64,000 bases of DNA, taken from NCBI GenBank assembly GCA_029953675.1, contig JAMWBK010000007.1:1116001-1180000 (forward strand), read 5' to 3'. The stretch is from Rhodosorus marinus. Lineage: Eukaryota > Rhodophyta > Stylonematophyceae > Stylonematales > Stylonemataceae. A model generated the notes under the pieces. The model had not been told where the DNA came from. It worked only from the letters and a program-made list of their open reading frames with translations, and ran no database searches. The translations under genes were made by a program, and so were the position numbers. Shown here in pieces: positions 9,006 to 19,209 of the stretch. Numbering within the stretch: the first letter of the stretch is position 1; each line of letters begins with the position of its first letter.

Positions 9006-11670
9006 CCGATGTGACTGTGGTACATTCTCCTCCCATCTCACTCTCGCCGTTAGGGATTTCTTCGTGGTCGTTGGGTACAGATTGATTGCTCGCCTGTCCA
9101 TCTCCCAGCGCATCTCCGTTTCCGGCATCAGTACATTTGCTCCCGTGAGAAAGGGCAAAACTCGGAGTTGAGCTGACCTTCGACATTGACTTCTCCTCGT
9201 AGAAGATCCACTCATCCCCAACCGACCGCAGGGATTCACTCAGCCTACGGTCATCACGTACTTTTCTAAATTGAGTAACGAATTGGTCCAGAGCTACAAA
9301 AATTTCCACAACCGTGCTCGCTTTGTTACACGCGGGAAGGTAATGCAAGATTCCATCCGCGCATTCATTCATCGCGTTAATCGATTCTCGTAATTCTTCC
9401 CGAGCAGGTTCTGCCTCCTCCAGCCAATCAGCCATCTCCGCAGCAAACGCAAGTCCGCCGCTTTCATTTCTGCACTGCTGAACCTCGGCTTCCGCATCAC
9501 AAACAGATTTCAAAACCTGGTCACCCCGCGCTACGATCGCTTTGTGGTCCAGGGTCGCGGCATCCCTCAGGCTTGGTATCTCCGAGTCGAACTCGAGAAT
9601 CCCCGGCATCTTCTTGCGCAAGACGGCAACCGCGTAATCAAGAAGTGTGAAACGTCCCATACTTGCCCTCGTGTTCACCATGGTAGGCAGGTTTAGGATC
9701 GAAAACCCGCGCGCGTTTCCCTTTGCTGTACCCGCGTTCATTGTATTGCCCAAGGCCAGCGCGAACTCTAGAAGGCAATGGAACTTATTCGCCTCGGCAA
9801 GTTCTTGACAGGCCCGCCTCACTAGGCTTGAATCTGCGACGGTGGACGTAACCGAATTTTGAAAGTGGAACGACAGGCACATTGCCTCAGCCTTTCGTGG
9901 CAGTCTTTGCACCATGGCAAATCGCACGAACAATTGCTCCGCCACATGCAGACCATCGATGCTTGCAAGGTCGAAACTCTCCCTCCCAATCGTGTCAAGC
10001 TCATCCTCCGTCGGCAAAATCGGGAGGAGTAGCGTAAGTGACTCTTCGTCGAACATCTCCCGATTCGCGGTGTTGAGCCCATTAACCAACTCCTCCAAGC
10101 TCATGCGTCGGAACTTCGCGAGGACTATTTCCACGTTTCGAGCTCTCTTGGAATCGAGATACCGCAAGGTAGACGACGGTTCCGTTTCGTTCGAGAATCC
10201 CGGCTCGTTCTTCCCTGGTGTAACTCCGAAGTAACGTACGAGCTCGTTCTTATCCGGGAACCACGAGCCGGCGACAATCCATTCCCACAAGGATCCTTTG
10301 ATGGACTTGGGCGGGACCTTGTTCCAATGGAATCTCTTTGTTGGGAGACTTTCTGATCGAGCAAATTCATCGTCAAGGTTCTGCACTACTGAGTTGGAGC
10401 CATACATAGACCCTGGAGTTCGGAGTTGATCTGTCCCATCCTTCGCCATACCACCGGCCCCTGGTGTCCTAGATCTCCCTAATTGTCGTTTGGCAGCTTC
10501 AGCCTTTTTCTTCTCGACCGCCTTGAGAGTCAGTTCGCTGGTATCCCGCAAATTCTTGATCTTTTTCGACAATGCGGGACTCAACCCCTCAACGTTTGAG
10601 AGCATATCCAGCGCCTCCGTTATAGAGTCGGCACTAGCGCCGTCCTGTTGAAGCAAACCCTGAATTGCTGAAAGCAGCGAAACCGCCTTGTTGTGGCTAG
10701 AGGTCTCCTCTTCCAGTCTTGAGGTGCGAAGCTCGACCATGTCCCTCTCCAGCTCACGGCATCTCTCCTCGCTTGCTATGAGAGCATTCTCTAGCATCCT
10801 AACATTAGCTTCCTGCGCAGCAACGGCATCCAAAGCTTCCTTCAGGTTTGCTCGAGCCTGATTTTCGCCCTTTACGCCCACGTTCAGCTCCTTCACGTTT
10901 TCGTATGCCTCCCAATCCTCCCCCCAGTTCGCCGTTCGAATTTCGGCGTTACAGTACCAGAGATCCATCTGCTCTTCACGTGACATACCCTCGTACTCCG
11001 GGCCAATCGACAGGACCTTGTAGTCGAAGGCTTGCTCAATTGTTGAGGACCGGAATGTGACAACGATGTCCCAGACATTTCCTGGGTTCCAGTTCATGCG
11101 CCGGGCACAGACCGGGTCCCAGCCGCCAATCTCGTCAGGCTCACCCAGAATGTAGAGGTTCTGCCCATACGCCAGGTTTTGCGGGATTCTCAGGCGGGCC
11201 GGTTCATACCGGTCGTCAAAGTCTGACCTACCCAAGAAGACGTCGCTTGTGTGCAGCACTGCCTTTCTGTTGAACCTATTTTCCCATCGAATAGAAATAT
11301 TCGGATCGAATTGTCCGTCGTTTGCTTGGGCAAAATATCTATATTCAAAGTTGGATTCCCTGCTCGCTGCCGCGCCAAAGTCCACGGTGATATCCCACTG
11401 GTAATCCCCTGCCAAATCATCCAGTGAATGGACCAAAGGCAGGGCCCTCTCCACGTTCCATTCTCCCAACTCGGGTACGGATCCAATAATATAAACTCTC
11501 TCGCCAAACCTCGTTCCAAAATTTACACTGAACCGCAGAGTGATAACTCTATTGTTCTCGTCCGGAGTAATCACCACCTGGTTTGCATCCTCCGATGATG
11601 ATGTCAGCCCACTTGTCTCGTCATCAGAATCCTCCATAGTTGCAAACTCCCAAGAATTGTCCTCCGACAT
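8602..11670 (-). CDS. CBM20-containing formin: starch-binding domains + FH2 + C-terminal polyproline
   Basis: Single open frame of 1022 residues, no intron. The true ATG is at 11670; the open frame extends 27 bases further only through a GTG. Order of parts: acidic N-terminus (1-40); CBM20 starch-binding domain (about 42-140) with VYIIGSVPELGEWN, FEYRYF and a terminal IRWExxFNRKAV; a second CBM20-like domain (about 157-225) with NLYILGEPDEIGGWDP; coiled coil (about 270-330); linker; FH2 actin-nucleating domain (about 445-810) with KRFHWNKV at its start and the core GNTMNAG..GNARGFSI....LLDY (641-680); then an acidic linker and eight or so proline runs (about 880-1022), separated by VEFLAPPPP-like units. 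FH2 dimers nucleate and elongate actin; polyproline normally recruits profilin-actin. No targeting peptide or membrane segment is present, so it should be cytosolic. The combination suggests actin assembly at starch granules, which is inference. Confidence 0.9.
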   Translation of the reverse strand: MSEDNSWEFATMEDSDDETSGLTSSSEDANQVVITPDENNRVITLRFSVNFGTRFGERVYIIGSVPELGEWNVERALPLVHSLDDLAGDYQWDITVDFGAAASRESNFEYRYFAQANDGQFDPNISIRWENRFNRKAVLHTSDVFLGRSDFDDRYEPARLRIPQNLAYGQNLYILGEPDEIGGWDPVCARRMNWNPGNVWDIVVTFRSSTIEQAFDYKVLSIGPEYEGMSREEQMDLWYCNAEIRTANWGEDWEAYENVKELNVGVKGENQARANLKEALDAVAAQEANVRMLENALIASEERCRELERDMVELRTSRLEEETSSHNKAVSLLSAIQGLLQQDGASADSITEALDMLSNVEGLSPALSKKIKNLRDTSELTLKAVEKKKAEAAKRQLGRSRTPGAGGMAKDGTDQLRTPGSMYGSNSVVQNLDDEFARSESLPTKRFHWNKVPPKSIKGSLWEWIVAGSWFPDKNELVRYFGVTPGKNEPGFSNETEPSSTLRYLDSKRARNVEIVLAKFRRMSLEELVNGLNTANREMFDEESLTLLLPILPTEDELDTIGRESFDLASIDGLHVAEQLFVRFAMVQRLPRKAEAMCLSFHFQNSVTSTVADSSLVRRACQELAEANKFHCLLEFALALGNTMNAGTAKGNARGFSILNLPTMVNTRASMGRFTLLDYAVAVLRKKMPGILEFDSEIPSLRDAATLDHKAIVARGDQVLKSVCDAEAEVQQCRNESGGLAFAAEMADWLEEAEPAREELRESINAMNECADGILHYLPACNKASTVVEIFVALDQFVTQFRKVRDDRRLSESLRSVGDEWIFYEEKSMSKVSSTPSFALSHGSKCTDAGNGDALGDGQASNQSVPNDHEEIPNGESEMGGECTTVTSVKIRPPPPPALSPRPPPSTILSSPKVVEFLAPPPPPPPTISSPPKVVEFLAPPPPPPLRMSPRVEFLAPPPPPPSLKTTSTMAPPPSPPALVPASPTTLATMAPPPPPPAFVPASPTTSAAPMPPPPPPPLAHN

Positions 11671-14600
11671 TCTCTTCACATTGCCCTTCCTCTCCACCCT
11701 GCCTCACCTCCTCAGACTACCACTACCCCAAGATACTCTCGCACCCTGTTTTCTAAGCACCCCCAATGCGTCCAACAAACCCCTCAGGTCTCCTTTAAGC
11801 TCTTTTTAACCTCGAATGGAGAACCAAAAGAAAAAATCCGAACCCACCCCTCCAACATCTGCCATTTATTCCAGTCAATCCATAAATATCGTAATTCAAT
11901 GAAGTTAAGGGAGTTCAGTCAATATTATTTTTAAATATTTAGGAGGGGTAAAGATCTCCCGTTAATACCAATGCCGTATTTGGGAGTAGTCCACCATTGA
12001 GTATCATTGGCCAGTTTGAACAGCATTGAAATGGCCCAGGAAAAAGTTTTTTGAATTTAAGTAGGTTGAGAGGTAGAGGGAAATTCTCTAGCGATGGATT
12101 TGGATTTTTTTTTTGAAATAGTCTGGTTGGCGCGGCGCACAAAGGAAGGGGGGTTGGTGGTAGGTGGATTTTGCTTGGGGTCGGTGAAGGGAAGGCGCGT
12201 GGAGGGGGGGGAGGGTGTCCTTGAGTGGCGGGAGAGGAAGGCATGAGGGATTGAAATGGATACGTTTTTTTAATATTTTGAGGTTGTTTTTGAGGGGGTG
12301 TCCGCCTTGTTTGCTTCTGTATATTTGAGGATCGATCGCGTTTTCAGGGAGAACTAATAGTTTTTTCTGAGACGTTTTTGAATATACAGTTATATCGCGA
12401 GGGGACTCTGGTCAGGGAGGGTTACCATTTGGAAGATGGGTTCCAAAGTCTTTCTGTTCATATCCCGTGGTTGCAGTTAGAGGGGTAGCTAGTTGACTCT
12501 GATCAGGAATCGCTGAGGGTAGAGCACATGCGATGCATGTCCATCAATCAGTTTCGAGAAGAACGTGTGCACGCCGAGGACCTCGATCTATAGCAGTTGC
12601 ATATCTTGTTCCTCACCCCGACCTCCACGAACGGCATGCCAACAAAAAAAGAAAGGTGGACTCCAGCGGAGATATCTGGAGGCGGAAGAGGTGGGTTTGA
12701 ATTTGAAATAGTTGAGAGGCGGATCCCAGATGAGTCAAGGTTCCAAGGCGAGATTTCTGGATTTCTGAAAGAGCTCCTATAGAGGATAGAAACCCTGCAG
12801 TGCTTCAGGAGGTTAAGTCACGTTGTTAGCTCTGGAGTCGGAAGTGAAAATCTCTCCCGTATTAGATCCTCGTTTAGTCATTGTATCGTTGCACAAATCA
12901 ACGAAAACAAAATCGCCTAGTAGACATCGAGGGAGGAGAGCGGAACACTCAGTACGCGCACCGGTGCATACGCGCGTTTGAGTCAGCCCCCAGGAACCTG
13001 GATCATCACCATCAAGCAAGCCCGTGCCTCGATGTCTGGCATTCAAAAAAAAATTTCGATTTTCAACACTTTGCACCCCCGGAAGTTTAATTGTCTTTCA
13101 AGATTTTTTACTCGTTTTTGAATCGTCTCAACGCTCGCTTGGCGGCCATCGAACAGTCTGGGATTTGACAAGGGGGATAGATCTCGCTCTGTTGCACGAG
13201 CTTTGTCTTTGTCGACGTTAAAAAAAGTCCAAGCGCAGATCGCGGCAATCAAGAACTCTGCCAGAGCGAACTTCTTATCTTCCAACAAAACTCAAGAACA
13301 CTGTCAATTGCGAGAGAACTTTGGCACTGTCACAAATTGGGACGGGATTCGAACTTTGACCAAAACCACAGCGGGGTCGGAATCGAAATAAGCCAAGCTG
13401 AGCTGTGGTGAGCTGTAGTGGTTAGCAGAGAAAACTTCCCGATTGGTAAACATGCGCTCTCGACCTTCCATCCGACTTGTTGAAGGATGCAAAATAGAGA
13501 GCAATTCAATTAAAGCGGTATTTTGCAAAAAGATATTCAGATAACCGATATTCGTCGAGGCACTCGACAACGAAAGATAATGTTTTTGTAATTTCAAAAT
13601 TTTCAAGACACGCGCTATACTATCATTGGTTGAAGTTTCCAAAATGACTGAATGGCTTAACCGTCTCAATAGTTTTGAAAAATTGGCGTTGGGTGGGGTC
13701 CGCGTGATCCGTGAGCCGAACGCGTGGCTTCTGAGAATGTTGTTGAGGACGCGTTTCGTTCGTCCTAGGTGCCAGATGGGAACGCTAGCATGAAAAGTAA
13801 ACAACGTAAAAAGCGAAATGATCCGTTTAAGACTGCTTGAATACAAATTTCTTCGCCCGCCAAACGATTCCGGTCTTGTCCAATGATCCTTCTGAGCTGC
13901 TTTTTCTGGTGCTGTTTCTGAACAATCAACAAGCTGGTGGTGTCCTACTGGAGTACCACCTCCCCTCCCCCGCTCCTTTTCTTCTGGACATTCTGGAAGT
14001 AGCCGAACTCATAGCCCGCCGCCGCCTCCTTCCGCCTATGTTGAGCAGAGCAACAAGAGTACCTCCAGGTTATGAACGAAACCCTCTAAACCCGGTTGTT
14101 TAATCAATCATCTTGACCAATTCTACTTGAAACCGAAACCGCCTGTGCACCCAATAACAACCTACCAAACTTCACGACATTGGCCACAACAGATTCCACC
14201 TTCCCCGCAAACTTTGAAACGTCTACCTCCTAAAACAACAAGCATCCGTTAAATAAAGAAGTAAAAAAATCCCTAACCGGGGAGGGGTGCTCATACGCCG
14301 GCAAATCGCTCGAGAGAGAGAGAGACAGTCTGTCTCTTCGAATTCGGGGCCAAAACCCTGGACTTCATACACAGATCCAATGTTCCCAACAAATGGAAGG
14401 GGGAAACCTAATACCAGGAATTGGTCAATGTTCTGCTTACTAAATAGAAACGCGATGGAAAGAATGAATTGAATTGGGTTGTTAGTGATGTGCTTGACAA
14501 ACGATGATCGTTTTTTTTTTAGGGTTTTGTTGGTGGGGAAGAAGACGACAGTAGTGGGTAGTGGGTGGTGAGGTGTGGCGAAGTGACGGCTTGGTGGTTG

Positions 14601-14856
14601 GAGACGGATGGGAATAGTTGAGGGTTTTGTGAGGGTTTTATGGAGATCATTGAGATAGGGTTGTGTGGAGGGGGATGGTGGGGGGTTGGTGGGGTCGGGG
14701 GTATGATCTATGGGTTTGACAGGGTTTTGATATAGGATAAAATGGTATTGAGTATTTTGTTAAGGACTTGGTGAGGTAGTGGGAGGTTTTGCCTAAGTTG
14801 GTTGGGCTACGGCCCTGCTCTTTGGAGGGCGGGGAGGGGGGTGTTAAGGGGAAGTC
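11671..14856. other. Intergenic, no supported gene
   Basis: About 3.2 kb. Open frames on either strand (for example 13304-13846 minus, 180 codons) are rich in S, L and R, match nothing I recognise and do not join across good splice sites. G-rich runs lie at 12120-12240 and 14500-14840. A TTAAAA element about 130 bases upstream of the formin ATG could serve as its core promoter, but this is weak. Confidence 0.45.
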
Positions 14857-17772
14857 ATGGAACCGGTGGCATTTGTGGGTGATGTTTGCGGTTTGCGTCA
14901 AAGGGGTCGGAAGATATTGATATGTGCGGAGGATAAGGAGAATTTTATTATAGAGCGGGCGAAGAAGGATCTGGAGGTGACGCAGGAGTTTTTTCGGACT
15001 GCGTTTCAAGCGGATGGGGCGCCGGTGGTGTTGAAGAGTAATACTGCAAAATCTGCTGCGAAGAAGATCAGGAAAGGCTTGGAGGAGGTTGAGAAGGCTT
15101 CTATTCGAGGTGCAAACAGTTTGCAACTTGCTGCTGGCGTTGTTCTTACTCTGTTCTCCGGGATTGTCGGAGGAGCGAAGACACTTGGTACGACAATTAG
15201 GAAAGAACTAAGGCTTGAAGCTGTTGAAGACATCGAAGAAGCGGAACAGGATGATTCCACGGATTCCAACTCCATTACGAAAAAGACTGAAGGAGGAAAA
15301 GTCAAAACTAGACGACGGCCCACTCGCGGTAAGACTTCAGAACGAATGATTATGGGTTCGTTCCGATGGCAGGTCGTACCTGAAGATGTGAAAAGGCAGC
15401 TAGGCTCTGAAGACTTCATACAGCTGCTCAATAGGCAAAGACAAGAGTACAAGATTACCATGAAAACGAGTATCTCAAGCGCGAAAAAGGGCATGCATTC
15501 TCGGGTTACCGAACATTTGCTAAGAGCCGCCAAAAATGATTCCGGAAACAAGACCGCTGCCTTCCCAGCAGGTATGCATGCGTGGGACACTACTACTTCC
15601 CTGCGTCCAGGAGACTGCTGAGGCCGAATCTTTTTCTGGAAAATCTCTCTTAGGATCGCAGGAGTTAGAACGAAGCAAGCCATCGTCTTCACCTAAGGAA
15701 GGGACGAAGCGGAGAAGAGGCGGACCAGAAGGTAATTTTCAAGATCCAAGACGAGGACGACCAATGGTTGGCTCAGGTACAATACTGATACGAATTCCGA
15801 TCGTGACGGCTCTTGCGAACCCGTGATAGGTACTCGGAAGGGCGATGGAATCAACGTCAACGACGTCGTCAAATCAGTCCAGAGTTCTTGGACGGTACTT
15901 GAACGGCAGTCGAAGGACTTGCCGGCTCCGGCCAAAACATTCTTCACCAAAGTGGTCTCTGAAGTCCTGTTGAACAACAAGTCGCCTCCCAGCGACCGAA
16001 AGACAAGGTCGAGAATTGGTAGCGCAGAGGGTTCTATCTCGGAAACCCAGTCCAATACTAAACCCGACCCCCAACTGCGACAAGATGGGGGAAAAGCAAT
16101 GGAATTGAGTTCCGGACCTGAGATGCTGACTCTCCTCGCTTCTGGGGCGTTCTTTGTTGTTACTGCCAATGGCCATGATCTCACGAGTGTCATGGCCGCC
16201 AGCACCGCCTCTATTGGAACTGCAATGGCTGTCATGCGAGCACAGGGTTCCAGAGTCCTACCCTTGCACATGACTACACTTGGTGCAAGTCGGAAAAGTT
16301 CAGCACTGAAGAATTCTGTCTTTAGGAAGAAAGCGTCGGAGGCAACGAGCCCAGTCCAAGCGTATCCAGAGGTAAAGAAGATGGCACCGAAGAAATTGAG
16401 ACCAGTTCAGGCGGATTCCGTGGTTGAGGAGATCGAATCCAAGACATCGAGCCCAGTTCAAGTGGATCCCGTTATTAAGAAGTTGGCATCCAAGACAACG
16501 AGCCCAGTCCAAGCGGATCCAGTGATTAAGGAGACCGCGTCCAAGGCGTCGAGACCAGTTCCAGCAGATCCGGTGGTTGAGGAGATCGAATCCAAGACAT
16601 CGAGACCAGTTCAGGCAGATCCGGTGGTTGGGGAGATCGAATCCAAGACATCGAGCCCAGTTCAAGTGGACCCCGTTATTAAGAAGATGGCATCCAAGAC
16701 AACGATCCCAGCCGAAGCGGATCCAGTGATTAAGGAGACCGCGTCCAAGACATCGAGACCAGTTCAGGCAGATCCGGTGGTTGAGGAGATCGAATCCAAG
16801 AGATCGAGCCCAGTTCAAGTGGATCCCGTTATTAAGAAGGTGGCATCCAAGACAACGAGCCCAGCCGAAGCGGATCCAGTGATTAAGGAGACCGCGTCGA
16901 AGGCATCGAGACCAGTTCAAGCAGACCCCGTGGTTAAGAAGCCCGAATCCAAGACATCGAGACCAGTTCAGGCGGATCCGGTAGTTGAGGAGCTCGAATC
17001 CAAGACATCGAGCACAGTTCAAGTGGATCCAGCGGTTGAGAAGAGGGCATCGACGAAGTCGAGACCAGCTCAAGCGGCTCCGGTGGCTAAGAAGACGTCG
17101 AAGACATCGAGCCCAGTTCAAGCGGACCCCGTGGTTGAGGAGATCGAATCCAAGACATCGAGCCCAGTTCAAGCGGACCCCGTGGTTGAGGAGATCGAAT
17201 CCAAGACATCGAGCCCAATTCAAGTGGATCCCGTTGTTAAGAAGTTGACATCCAAGACCACGAGCCCAGTCCAAGCGGGTCCAGTGATTAAGGAGACCGC
17301 GTCCAAGCTATCGAGCCCAGTTCAAGCGGATCCAGTACTGACAGAGCCCAACAAAAACTCAAAGGCTATTCCACTAGTGCCCCGGGAGGATGGTGGGAAA
17401 CTGCAGAAGGGCCTCTTCACCGTGGAAAACTTATTCTCTACTGCAGGTGAACGAAGCGAGACTAAAACTCAAGGCGTGGCTTCCGGAGATCTAGTGGTGA
17501 TTGCTGAGGATATTGGTGATGAAGCCAATGCGAATAATAGTATTATCATTGACGCAAATGCGTTTACAGTACCGATAGAATTGACTGACTTGTCGCCACC
17601 GGTGCACCTGGCTCTACTGGCGATCCTGGACGAGGGCCTGTACACTGCTGAGGTCGTGCTTAGCCGTGCCAAGTCACGAATTCTCCGATCCGGATTTGGG
17701 ATCGATGTGGCAGATGATGTGGAGATGTTGTCCACTTTCCGGCAACACTATGAGGAAAATGACCTCTTGTAA
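14857..17772 (+). CDS. Predicted plastid-targeted protein with about twenty 17-residue repeats (3 exons)
   Basis: Exons 14857-15571, 15654-15731 and 15830-17772, with two GT-AG introns (82 and 98 bp) both in phase 1, give 911 residues. I do not recognise the family. The N-terminus (MEPVAFVG, then a basic stretch up to ICAED) resembles the plastid transit peptides of Psb27 and the sigma factor in this window. Hydrophobic segments lie at about 89-111 (LQLAAGVVLTLFSGIVGG) and 361-398. Residues about 435-768 are a tandem array of the unit SPVQADPVVEEIESKTS with variants (R/S at position 1, A/V at 5, EE/KK at 10-11). Each unit alternates a basic Ser/Thr/Lys patch with an acidic patch and is probably disordered. 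A non-repetitive C-terminus (769-911) follows. It could be a stromal or envelope-bound scaffold or linker; no function is proven. Confidence 0.75.
16344..17340 (+). repeat. Tandem 51-bp coding repeat (about 20 copies)
   Basis: The 17-residue units (consensus SPVQADPVVEEIESKTS) are encoded by about 20 head-to-tail copies of 51 bp. Copies fall into subtypes: RPVQADPVV-EEIES, SPVQVDPVI-KK.AS and SPxxADPVI-KETAS. The subtypes alternate in a higher-order pattern, suggesting block duplication after the basic unit arose. The region is also open for 324 codons on the minus strand, a by-product of the repeat. Confidence 0.9.
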
Positions 17773-18312
17773 AACTAATTCGTGAGAACACTCGCGCTTT
17801 ATGGGTGTTTTTATGTAGCAGGGCTGATGCTTGATAGGCAAAGGGTACTTTATTAAAAAGCAAAACAAACATGAACAGTTAGAAGTAGAGCTAGTCTCCA
17901 GGCACGACCATTCGGACCGGGTTTGCGGTGTGGTGCTGCTCCTTAACCGGGCTGAGTATAGTCAGAATGGTACCTATGATATACATCCACCATCACGCCA
18001 ATGGTGCGTAAAGCACTGATGGAGTAGACTTGGACAAGATTCCTCGGGCTCCTAGCATACTTCGCGGTTGTCTGTTCGGCTTCATAGTTTTTTATATGTT
18101 ACTTGATATATCCAATTATAAGAATCAGTTGGCGAGTCTATAGCTTGAGGCGAAGCACATGGGATGTTCCCCAATCGACGATCCCGCCATCGGTTCATCT
18201 GCTCAGAACGAGGGAGGTGAGGCGCCGCCAATTTTTAAGAAAGTCATTGTACTACTTACTGTCTGGAACGTTCTGTCGTGTTTCGACAACGTCATTCTCT
18301 CCATCCGTGCCG
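17773..18312. other. Convergent intergenic region
   Basis: About 540 bases between the stop of the repeat-protein gene and the stop of the bHLH gene. The short open frames here are not supported. It should hold the two facing 3' ends. Confidence 0.45.
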
Positions 18313-19209
18313 TCAGAGGAGAGGGCCGCCATCAAACGCGTCCCAACTATAGTGTTCACCTTCATCGTGTTCAACTTGTTGTTGGGGGGCATTTTGGGCA
18401 TCGGTCTGCATCGCCAGCAGTGTCTGATTGATGTGAACGCTTTTCGACGGCAACTCGGCGCCACAAGGTTGAGCATCAACATTTTCATGTTCTTCAATTG
18501 CGCCAGCTTGTGGTGGTGGTGCAACCTGGTACATTGGTATTGGCTCTGGAGCCTGAAATCCTGTCATATCAGGTCCTCCCCAATGCTGAGTAGTGAGGCA
18601 ACGAACAGACATGAGTTCGAGTTTTCAGAGGCTAATCGAGGTTGATATTCATGGTTACCTCCCGGTTCATAGGCTGTCGAAGAATTTTGTTATCCTGTCT
18701 AAGGCGTTTATTCTCTTCCTTTAGCTTTTCCAGTTCCTCGCTGAGATATAATTTGTCTGCTCTCAGCTCGACCTTCTCATTGCGGACATCCTCCACTGTT
18801 GCGCTGATCTTTGCGAGTTCTGCTCTCAAAATACCTAGCCTCTGTTCCTGTTCGGTGATGTGCTCCGTTGCTCCGTGAACTATCTTCTCGCGGTCCCACT
18901 TCTTCCCTCGGATGATCTCCTCACCTCTGCAGCTCGAAAGAACAGCCTCAAGCGTTTTGAAGCTCGCTGAAGTTTTTGATGAAGCGAGACATAAGCACGA
19001 ACAAACAACTTAGCCATCCGGGTCCTCCAGGACGAGTAAAAATCATGGTGAGGCTTCCCCTTACTGTGAATTTCCTCTCTCCTTCTTCTCTCAGAGACTC
19101 GTTTCCGAACAGCTAAGCTCAGTTTCGGCGACGCTCTCTCAAAATGCTCTGGCTCACTCTTATCATCTCTTCTCTCACCGGAGAAGGTCGTCGAAAATGA
19201 CCCGCTCAT
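18313..19209 (-). CDS. bHLH-leucine zipper transcription factor (3 exons)
   Basis: Exons 19209-19065, 18966-18659 and 18585-18313, with GT-AG introns of 98 and 73 bp, give 241 residues. The first splice joins the basic region (RKRVSERRRREEIH, residues 35-48) to TSFKTLEAVLSS, the first helix. After a loop, WDREKIVHGATEHITEQEQRL forms helix 2. It runs without a break into a long leucine zipper (residues about 95-150: heptads through LRADKLYLSEELEKLKEENKRLR). The basic region has the ERxRR contact set but a Lys where canonical E-box binders have His. The third exon encodes a Pro/Gln-rich, acidic tail (about 90 residues) that could be an activation domain. If it is skipped, the frame stops 9 codons into intron 2. 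Nuclear DNA-binding regulator; targets unknown. The order and total length resemble plant iron-related bHLH (ILR3 type), but that is only a resemblance. Confidence 0.75.

Noticed and set aside
11671-11697. N-terminal extension of the formin by nine codons
   Set aside because: The first codon is GTG, not ATG, and the extension is Lys/Arg-rich without conservation. The first ATG at 11670 is the reasonable start.
13330-13375. Reverse-strand TTCGAATCC, possible tRNA T arm
   Set aside because: Stem bases on the two sides (CAAAG and CCCGT) are not complementary, and there is no cloverleaf around it.
13304-13846. 180-codon minus-strand open frame
   Set aside because: Composition (Ser/Leu/Arg/Thr) and lack of any motif suggest chance. 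No splice-joined extension improves it.
16300-17274. 324-codon minus-strand open frame opposite the plastid repeat protein
   Set aside because: It is a by-product of the 51-bp tandem repeat, whose reverse strand lacks stops. It gives a monotonous Leu/Asn/His/Arg/Trp-rich peptide, and the plus strand has the transit peptide, introns and unique ends of a real gene.
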